Below, in pieces: positions 45,578-52,099 of a stretch of DNA of 64,000 nt; position 1 is the stretch's first letter, and the number at the start of each line of letters is the position of its first letter. Made by a program: the position numbers and the translations under genes. A model generated the notes under the pieces. It was not told where the DNA came from, did not search any database, and saw nothing but the letters and a program-made list of their open reading frames with translations. Source of the DNA: Paenibacillaceae bacterium GAS479 (GTDB lineage Bacteria > Bacillota > Bacilli > Paenibacillales > Paenibacillaceae); the NCBI GenBank assembly GCA_900105225.1, contig LT629764.1, positions 322,098 to 386,097 on the forward strand. Reading direction: 5' to 3'.

Positions 45578-46387
45578 ATGAAGCTGGACCGCGCCTCCAA
45601 TTTTGATAAACAGGCCAGCGGAGTCGTTATTGCCGGACATTTTAACGAATCCGACACCTATGAAACGATCCGTCCAAACGGAATGAGTGATTGGCTAATT
45701 ACCTTCACGCTGGACGGTAAAGGTTATTTCTTCGTTGAAGGCCGTGAGCAGAGCGTCAAAGCCGGAGATGTCACACTGCTGAAGCCCGGAACGCCTCATA
45801 AATACGGCACGCCAAAAGGCGGGAACTGGCATTTTGTCTGGGCTCATTTTGTCGGCGGGCATATGGATATAAACCTGCTTCCAAGCGGAGCGCTGACCAA
45901 TCGTGCAATCGAACAGCAGGCGGTTCGGAACCGCATTTATGATGCATTCCGCCGAGTTATCTCCGACTCCCGGGAGCGTGGGGCTTATTGGCATGAGTTA
46001 TGTTTGGGGGCGCTGCGGGAGGTTTTGATGCTGCTCGCCAAACAGCAAACGAGCGGGTTGGATTCGCGAATCGAAGATACGCTTCATTTGCTTGCTCAGC
46101 GGATGCAAGAGCCAGTTCGAATCGAGGAGTTGGCCCGCAGCGTCGGGCTGTCCGAATCGCGGCTGTCGCATCTTTTTAAAGATAATACTGGAGAGTCTAT
46201 AGTGGAGGCTTTAAACCGAATGCGAATTAAGCAGGCTGCGCTGCTGATCGCCCATATGAATCGAACCGCCGCCGAAGCGGCTCATCTCGTAGGCTTTCAG
46301 AATTATAACCATTTTACCCGGCAGTTTCGCAAGTATATGTCCGTGACTCCAAGCGCTTATGGCAAAAGCTTTCGGGTTAAGGAATGA
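45578..46387 (+). CDS. AraC-family transcriptional regulator
   Basis: ATG 45578 is preferred, 8 bases after AAAAAGGA; an ATG at 45569 abuts that site. In this 269-residue protein an N-terminal cupin domain (DGKGYFFVEGREQSVKAGDVTLLKPGTPHKYG) binds an effector, and the C-terminal double helix-turn-helix (PVRIEELARSVGLSESRLSHLFKDNTGESIVEALNRMRIKQAALLI, AAHLVGFQNYNHFTRQFRKYMSVTPSAY) binds DNA. It is divergent from the PhyH/isomerase operon and likely activates it. Confidence 0.88.
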   Translation: MKLDRASNFDKQASGVVIAGHFNESDTYETIRPNGMSDWLITFTLDGKGYFFVEGREQSVKAGDVTLLKPGTPHKYGTPKGGNWHFVWAHFVGGHMDINLLPSGALTNRAIEQQAVRNRIYDAFRRVISDSRERGAYWHELCLGALREVLMLLAKQQTSGLDSRIEDTLHLLAQRMQEPVRIEELARSVGLSESRLSHLFKDNTGESIVEALNRMRIKQAALLIAHMNRTAAEAAHLVGFQNYNHFTRQFRKYMSVTPSAYGKSFRVKE

Positions 46388-46441
46388 AGTAAGGGATATG
46401 CACAATGGATTAGGTGCAGCTTTTCTACGGAGGCGAAAACT

Positions 46442-46942
46442 ATGGATATTTTTATTGAAAAATCACTATCCATCCTTGATGTTCAGCTAGAGCGTATAAA
46501 CAAATGTTTTGATCGGCTGACGGATGATTTAATTTTTTATCGCCCACGAGTTGATTTGAATTCAGTTGCAAATTTGTGTATTCATATTACAGAAAATGAA
46601 TATCATCATATCGTAAACGCAATTGGCGGAACTCCTTATGTAAGGAATAGATCTTCGGAATTTACGCAAACCTATGGCCTATCCATTAGGGAATTAAGAG
46701 AAAAAATGAGCACTACCAGAGAGGAATCTCGCCGTGTTTTGCAGGGATTAAGTTCTGCTGACTTATCACGAGAAGTTCAAATTATCTTTTCTGAAGAGAC
46801 TAACATCCCAGCTACGACCACTTCGGTGCTCGATTGCATCTATAAGACCGTCGAACATTATTCCTATCACACAGGCCAAATCATCTTGTTGACCAAAATC
46901 ACTCAAAACGGAACCGATCGTCTGTTTAAATTGGGCCATTAA
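46442..46942 (+). CDS. DinB-superfamily protein (DUF1572-like)
   Basis: The 166-residue protein starts at ATG 46442 after ACGGAGG. A four-helix DinB-like pattern is visible, with metal-ligand histidines in NLCIHITENEYHHI and TVEHYSYHTGQIILL. Related proteins include bacillithiol-dependent YfiT-like enzymes and stress-induced DinB proteins. It is AT-richer than its neighbours and ends in a strong terminator. Confidence 0.75.
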   Translation: MDIFIEKSLSILDVQLERINKCFDRLTDDLIFYRPRVDLNSVANLCIHITENEYHHIVNAIGGTPYVRNRSSEFTQTYGLSIRELREKMSTTREESRRVLQGLSSADLSREVQIIFSEETNIPATTTSVLDCIYKTVEHYSYHTGQIILLTKITQNGTDRLFKLGH

Positions 46943-46947
46943 AAAAA

Positions 46948-46983
46948 ATGCAGCTCGCATCCTGACGGATACGAGCTGCATCT
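46948..46983. terminator. Terminator after the DinB-like gene
   Basis: The perfect stem ATGCAGCTCG/CGAGCTGCAT is extended by GCATCC/GGATAC-like pairing. An A-run precedes it and CTTTTC follows. Confidence 0.88.
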
Positions 46984-47032
46984 TTTCTATTAGTTAGCCG
47001 CTTGTGCTAGTAAAATGACGGATTGTAATATG

Positions 47033-47856
47033 AAGTGCGACACCTAGAAAACAAAAAGGCCCATGCTCGTTTCGTGTAAAATGAAAGTTACCAGACCACC
47101 ATTTTCTACAGGAGAACCCAACATGAGCTACTCCCATTTTAGCATAATTGAACGTGGACAATTAGAAGCCCTGCACCGGCTAGGTTGGTCAACCCGAGCT
47201 ATCGCCAGCCACCTAGGCCGTCACCATTCCACCATCGCCCGAGAAGTTCATCGCGGACGGGCTTGTTGTAGCCGGCAAGATGAAGGTGCTGCGGCATAAA
47301 GGAAAACGTCAAAAGCCAGTGGAGACGCGTGGCCGCTTCCGGATTGGAAGCTCCATCAGCCAACGTCCAAAAGAGGTTCGCACACGCACTTCTTTTGGCC
47401 ATTGGGAGCTGGATACGGTGGTTTCAAGCCGTGGAAAAAGCCGTGCCTGCGCAGCGACCTTCATCGAACGGAAGACGCGCCTTTACGTAGCCGTCAACAT
47501 GCCCGATCGAACGGCTCATTCTATGGAAGTCGCCTTCGGTGTAGTCGCGAGCCAGTACCCGCAGGGAACATTTCAAACGGCGACAACCGATCGAGGCAAA
47601 GAGTTCGCTTGCTACAAGAATATGGAGGCTTTTCACGATGTGAAGGTCTACTTTGCAGACCCCTATTCTTCTTGGCAGCGTGGCTCTAATGAGAATGCAA
47701 ACGGCCTTCTCCGAGAGTTTTTTCCTAAAGGACACGACTTTGCGGATGTCACCGATGAACATCTCGCGGACGCGGTCCGGTTGATTAATAATCGCCCCCG
47801 CAAATGCCTCGGCTGGAAGTCAGCTCACGAAGCTTTCATGGAGAGGTGTCGCACTT
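47033..47856 (+). mobile_element. IS30-family insertion sequence, internally deleted
   Basis: Matching ends AAGTGCGACACCT (47033-47045) and AGGTGTCGCACTT (47844-47856) form a 13-base perfect inverted repeat around a broken IS30-type transposase. The element is about 824 bp, shorter than the usual 1-1.1 kb. No target duplication is obvious. Confidence 0.7.
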
Positions 47857-47858
47857 AG
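47123..47858 (+). pseudogene. IS30-family transposase, deleted and out of frame
   Basis: The N-terminal part (ATG 47123: SYSHFSIIERGQLEALHRLGWSTRAIASHLGRHHSTIAREVHRGR) is the IS30 helix-turn-helix. It then runs out of frame. The C-terminal part is in another frame from about 47262: VVAGKMKVLRHKGKRQKPVETRGRFRIG, FGHWELDTVVSSRG with the first Asp, TTDRGKEFACY with the second Asp and SWQRGSNENANGLLREFFPKG with the Glu. About 60-80 residues between them are missing, and the junction near 47255-47268 changes the frame. The catalytic triad is intact in the second part, but the whole cannot be translated as one protein. The stop lies inside the right inverted repeat. Confidence 0.8.
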
Positions 47859-47873
47859 CTTGACAATCCATGC

Positions 47874-47898
47874 AAAAAACCTGTCATTTCGACAGGTT
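47874..47898 (-). terminator. Terminator downstream of the stalk-domain gene
   Basis: Minus strand: AACCTGTC/GACAGGTT with a five-base loop, followed by TTTTTG. It lies about 175 bases after the stop of the stalk-domain gene, next to the IS30 remnant. Confidence 0.65.
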
Positions 47899-48073
47899 AA
47901 GTAATCATTAAATGTGCAGCGCCAAAAACATGGAGTGCCTCATTTCTGTTAAAGAAGTCCAGGAGGATGTCCTGCCCTCCAAACCTATTCTGGGCGGTTG
48001 TAAAGGTATTTTTGCACGTTGCTCAAAAATGGTAAAAGCCTATTTATTGAACTAACGTTCCTCGTTAGCGTAC

Positions 48074-48898
48074 TTATGGATTCGTATCACTGATCGTCGT
48101 CAGAAAACCGTTCTGTCCGGCATTATCAATGAACTGATAAATCGATTGAACTGATGAATACGTAAACAAATACCATTGGTTTTCAGTCGCATCATATAAC
48201 AAAACATCGGGATTGCCCTTGGAATGAGATAAAGTATAGAGATCAAATCGTTTAATACTTTTCCCTTTTTGATCCAAAAAATCAAACTGTCCACTCATGT
48301 AATAGTCCCCTGGTGTAAGTTCTATAACACTCGATGTGTACCCAGCAGGGGCATTCACCTTACTTCCTTTGTTGTCAAAAATATGATAAATCGCTTCGTT
48401 ATAGGCACTCCCACTAATTTGTTTTACTATGCTTCCCATTGTATAGTAAACTTCGTGTTGCAATGCTTTCACTTTCACGCCGTCTAGTACAAATGGGGCA
48501 GATTCAACAGATACTGTCGAATTTTTGAATTCGACACTACAGTTAAACGTTTCTGCAATAAAGCGAAGCGGAACCATGATGCGATTATTCTTGATATATG
48601 GTGTTGCTTCGAGTAGTGCGGGCTTACCATTTTTAACCGCTGTATTGCTCTTCAATTTTAAGATGACCTGTATATCGCTTTTTGCGAGCGTAACTTCCGA
48701 ACCCGACCAGTTGACCTTGGCACCTAAATTTTCACTGATAAAACGCAAAGGCACCATCGTTCGATTGTTCTTAATTTCGGGCTTCACATCGGAGGAAATA
48801 GTAATACCTTCAACTTTTATTTGCATATCTGCCGCATGTGCAGGTGAAGAGATAGATAAAATTAATGCAGCGAAAATTCCCGTGAGAACCTTTTTCAT
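48074..48898 (-). CDS. Exported protein with copper amine oxidase-like N-terminal (stalk) domain
   Basis: In this 274-residue protein the signal peptide ends SISSPAHAA. Two stalk repeats follow: VKPEIKNNRTMVPLRFISENLGAKVNWSGSEVTL and ATPYIKNNRIMVPLRFIAETFNCSVEFKNSTVSV, the standard pattern of copper-amine-oxidase N-terminal-like domains in Bacillales surface proteins. The rest (about residues 135-274) is unrecognised. It probably sits in the cell envelope. ATG 48898 follows AAAGGAA. Confidence 0.82.
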   Translation of the reverse strand: MKKVLTGIFAALILSISSPAHAADMQIKVEGITISSDVKPEIKNNRTMVPLRFISENLGAKVNWSGSEVTLAKSDIQVILKLKSNTAVKNGKPALLEATPYIKNNRIMVPLRFIAETFNCSVEFKNSTVSVESAPFVLDGVKVKALQHEVYYTMGSIVKQISGSAYNEAIYHIFDNKGSKVNAPAGYTSSVIELTPGDYYMSGQFDFLDQKGKSIKRFDLYTLSHSKGNPDVLLYDATENQWYLFTYSSVQSIYQFIDNAGQNGFLTTISDTNP

Positions 48899-48970
48899 AA
48901 TATTTTATTCCTTTCTTATCCTATTTTGGATAATTCATAGTATAGACGAGAACTATGAAGCTATGTTGCG

Positions 48971-50746
48971 CTATTCAAGTACTGCCTTTATCCTCCTTAC
49001 GCTAGAAGACGAGCTCTCTTCCTTAACAATTTTAAAAGTACCAAGGTCAGCCGTATTCACTGCGTGAGGACCGCCGCATATCTCTTTGGAGAATTTGCCC
49101 ATCGTATATACTTTTACCATCTGGCCATACTTGCTCTCGAATAGACCAATAGCCCCTGTTCTACGTGCATCTTCAAGCGTCATCTCTTCGAACGTAATCC
49201 CCACGCCTTCGGCAATCGCTTCATTGACCAGCCGCTCGGTTGCCACGATCTCTTCTTCAGTCATTTTACGATGGAACGAAAAATCAAAGCGCAGTCTCTC
49301 AGCCGTTATATTGCTGCCCTTTTGCGCCACCTCATCTCCGAGAACCTTTCGTAGTGCAGCATGCAGAAGATGAGTTGCCGTATGCAGATTTGCCGTCTGT
49401 GCAGAATTGTCTGCTAAACCGCCTTTAAACTTTTGGGCTGCTCCGGCTTGAGATAACTCTCTATGCTTCTGAAATTTCTCTAGATATCCTTCCAGATCGA
49501 TGTCGATGGAACGCTCTGTTGCCAGTTCCATGGTCAATTCGATGGGAAACCCATACGTATCATAAAGTTTGAATGCAGCTGCACCGTCTATTTGACCATT
49601 TACTAATGAAATCGAAAGCTTATCGAATTCACGAAGTCCCTGCGCAAGCGTTTTTTGAAAACGAGCTTCTTCCGCCTGGAGTTCCCTAATAATTTTATCG
49701 CGATTGCTCTGCAGCTCTGGGTATATTAGCTCGTACTTGTCAATCACAGCGCAAGCGATATCCGCTAGACCGCCTTCTTGAATATTCAATTGCATTGCGA
49801 ATCTAACAGCTCGGCGAATCAATCTTCGCAGCACATAGCCTTGGTCGAAATTAGACGGAGTAATGCCGTAATTATCACCAAGGATAAATACTGCCGTGCG
49901 GGTATGATCCGCAACAACTCGATACGCTTTGGGTTGATTTTCGTATGCCGTCTCCGACAGTTCTGCAATTCGTGAGAATATCGTAGTAAACAGGTCGCTA
50001 TCATAGACTGTTCCTCCATTCAAAGCGACTAGCACTCTCTCTAAGCCCATTCCCGTATCGACGTTTTTTTGATCAAGCGGTTCAAACTTTCCCTCCGCCG
50101 TTTTGTTATATTTCATAAATACATTATTCCAGAATTCAACATAGCGCCCACATCCACATGCTGGCGAACATGTAGGACCGCAACGTTCTTTATCCGAGAT
50201 AATGAAAATTTCCGTATCGGGACCGCAAGGACCTGTTTGACCTGCCGGCCCCCACCAATTATCAGCTTTAGGCAAGAAGAAGATCTCTTCCTCACATTGA
50301 CCTAATGCACACCATATCTCGTACGACTCCTGATCACGGGGAGCATCATCATCTCCTTCGAATACAGTAACCGCAATTTTATGCTTGGGTATATCGAGCC
50401 AGTTCGGCGAAGTGACGAACTCCCAACTCCACGATATGGATTCATGTTTGAAATAATCGCCAAGTGACCAGTTGCCCATCATCTCAAAAAAGGTGCAATG
50501 GGTATCGTCACCGACTTCATCTATATCCACAGTACGTATACACTTCTGAACATTGGTTAACCTCGTTCCAGATGGATGCTTCTCTCCAAGTAAATAAGGC
50601 ACCAGCGGGTGCATGCCCGCTGTCGTAAACAATACGGTGGGATCGTTATCGGGTATAACGGAAGCGCTAGAAATGACGGCATGACCTTTTTCTTGAAAAA
50701 ACTGAATATACTTCGCTCTAATCTCTTCAGATGTATACAGTTTCAT
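48971..50746 (-). CDS. Short alanyl-tRNA synthetase lacking the C-terminal C-Ala domain
   Basis: The 591-residue protein charges tRNA(Ala) with alanine. Class II motifs are present: TNVQKCIRTVDIDEVGDDTHCTFFEMMGNWSLGDYF, WGPAGQTGPCGPDTEIF and NVDTGMGLERV. The tRNA-recognition helices (GYVLRRLIRRAVRFA) are also present, as is the editing domain with HTATHLLHAAL and CGGPHAVNTADLGTFKIVKE. It ends about 280 residues earlier than the usual 875, directly after the editing domain, so the coiled-coil and DHHA1/C-Ala part is missing. A Cys-rich insert (CGPTCSPACGCG, near residue 190) is unusual. It is probably a second AlaRS; a full-length copy should exist elsewhere. The T-box leader shows control by uncharged tRNA. 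Confidence 0.88.
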   Translation of the reverse strand: MKLYTSEEIRAKYIQFFQEKGHAVISSASVIPDNDPTVLFTTAGMHPLVPYLLGEKHPSGTRLTNVQKCIRTVDIDEVGDDTHCTFFEMMGNWSLGDYFKHESISWSWEFVTSPNWLDIPKHKIAVTVFEGDDDAPRDQESYEIWCALGQCEEEIFFLPKADNWWGPAGQTGPCGPDTEIFIISDKERCGPTCSPACGCGRYVEFWNNVFMKYNKTAEGKFEPLDQKNVDTGMGLERVLVALNGGTVYDSDLFTTIFSRIAELSETAYENQPKAYRVVADHTRTAVFILGDNYGITPSNFDQGYVLRRLIRRAVRFAMQLNIQEGGLADIACAVIDKYELIYPELQSNRDKIIRELQAEEARFQKTLAQGLREFDKLSISLVNGQIDGAAAFKLYDTYGFPIELTMELATERSIDIDLEGYLEKFQKHRELSQAGAAQKFKGGLADNSAQTANLHTATHLLHAALRKVLGDEVAQKGSNITAERLRFDFSFHRKMTEEEIVATERLVNEAIAEGVGITFEEMTLEDARRTGAIGLFESKYGQMVKVYTMGKFSKEICGGPHAVNTADLGTFKIVKEESSSSSVRRIKAVLE

Positions 50747-50780
50747 CGATATTTCTCCTTTTACTCTATTTTAGACAACA

Positions 50781-50965
50781 AAAAAACGCCCCAAGATTGG
50801 GACGAATTAATCGCGGTACCACCCAAGTTATTGTCTTCGCATTTAGCGATACAATCAGCTCAATTGACTATAACGAGTCAAACCGGCGGGCATTAACCGC
50901 ACTCCTGAACCGGCAACATACTAAGTTTCGTAGGATTTCACACCAAAACATCCCTCTCTGAACGA
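50781..50965 (-). ncRNA. T-box leader of the short alanyl-tRNA synthetase gene
   Basis: The minus strand has AGAGAGGGATG at the 5' end of stem I, the T-box sequence GGGTGGTACCGCG (50812-50824), and the terminator CGTCCCAA/TTGGGGCG followed by a T-run (50781-50804). The specifier codon was not identified by eye. Uncharged tRNA should stabilise the antiterminator and allow readthrough. Confidence 0.9.
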
Positions 50966-51023
50966 AATATAGCATATTTTGTTCATTCATTGATTTCATT
51001 TATATTATTTCCTAATTATTGTT

Positions 51024-51052
51024 ATTGTAGCCAGTTAGAATTCAGATGTCAA
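51024..51052 (-). promoter_or_regulatory. Promoter of the T-box/AlaRS transcript
   Basis: Minus strand: TTGACA (51047-51052) and TACAAT (51024-51029) separated by 17 bases, giving a leader of about 270 bases to the start codon. Confidence 0.8.
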
Positions 51053-51430
51053 TCGTGTATATTAGCAACCTGCATAATACTCGAAAACCCACTCGTAATT
51101 AACGTAAACTGCCCGTTAGTTCAATAAAAAGAACGCTCCCGCGCCTTCGCTTTGGCTACGTGCTCTCATTATATTCCATTTCCAATTACCTATTTAAGAA
51201 CGTACGCGGGTAGCATGTCTTGCTTAAACAGTGGGACTTATATTAACCTAAGCACTAAGAAATACTTTATTTTCTTCGCACAGTAGAACGTGTCCCCCGG
51301 GAAGGACGAGATGGGACGCCGGAAGTTTAACCTAGGAATACTAACCGGTATTAATAGGTCGCAAATGCTCTCCCAATTCATTGTACATCGTTATCTAGTC
51401 TTAATTCGATAGATTGGATGGTGGGTTTAT
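51053..51430. other. Gap between the AlaRS promoter and the methyltransferase gene
   Basis: No gene is supported. The stretch CTAACCGGTATTAATAGGTCG (51339-51360 region) resembles the last bases of 23S rRNA, but the sequence around it does not. It may be a decayed rRNA-operon end or chance. Confidence 0.4.
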
Positions 51431-51982
51431 ATGAAAGTGGTCATTGGAGCTGGGCTGACAAAGTTTGAAGGTTGGATCAGTACCCAAGAAGATGAGTTCA
51501 ATTTACTATCTTTAGAAAGTTGGAACGAATTATCGGAACCAGCAAGTATTGATGCGCTTTTGGCTGAACATGTATGGGAGCATTTAACTTACGAGGAAGG
51601 GACTATGGCTGCCGAGCATTGTTATCAATTTTTAAAACCTGGTGGATACATTCGTTGTGCCGTTCCTGATAAAAACTTCCGTAACGATTGGTATCAACAG
51701 CTGGTCCAAGTCGGTGGTCCTGGACCAGCAGATCATCCCGCGGCATCTCATAAAATAGTTTATGATTCAGAAGCTTTCGTATCCGTATTTGAAAAGGCAG
51801 GGTTTAAAGTAACGTTGTTGGAGTATTGCGATAAAAATGGAGATTTCCACTATACATACTGGAATGAAATGGATGGAAGGATAGGAAGATCGTATCGGTT
51901 CGATACAAGGAACTCTATTAAAGAATTAGGGATGGTATCCATTATTATAGATGCAAAAAAGCCCTTAATAATAGAGCCATAA
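51431..51982 (+). CDS. SAM-dependent methyltransferase-like protein
   Basis: The 183-residue protein starts at ATG 51431 after GGATGGTGGG. The visible parts are IDALLAEHVWEHLTYEEG, which fits motif III/IV of class I methyltransferases, FLKPGGYIRCAVPD (the post-IV strand and loop), and AFVSVFEKAGFKVTLLEY. The N-terminal glycine-rich loop is reduced to KVVIGAGLTKFEGW, so SAM binding may be altered. The acceptor is unknown. A strong terminator follows. Confidence 0.75.
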   Translation: MKVVIGAGLTKFEGWISTQEDEFNLLSLESWNELSEPASIDALLAEHVWEHLTYEEGTMAAEHCYQFLKPGGYIRCAVPDKNFRNDWYQQLVQVGGPGPADHPAASHKIVYDSEAFVSVFEKAGFKVTLLEYCDKNGDFHYTYWNEMDGRIGRSYRFDTRNSIKELGMVSIIIDAKKPLIIEP

Positions 51983-52021
51983 GAAAGCAACAATCTATCG
52001 AAAAACAGCGTAATTAAAACA

Positions 52022-52075
52022 AAACAAGCGATCATTGAGCAGGTTTACACCCCCTCTCAATCATCGCTTGTTTAA
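52022..52075. terminator. Bidirectional terminator between the methyltransferase gene and nrdJ
   Basis: AACAAGCGATCATTGAG pairs with CTCAATCATCGCTTGTT, with T-rich tails on both sides. Confidence 0.88.
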
Positions 52076-52099
52076 GTTAACATCTTGTTTATCCCAAAA

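Noticed and set aside
51053-51430. tRNA or complete rRNA gene near the AlaRS promoter
   Set aside because: No cloverleaf and only a short 23S-end-like stretch; it does not support an RNA gene call.
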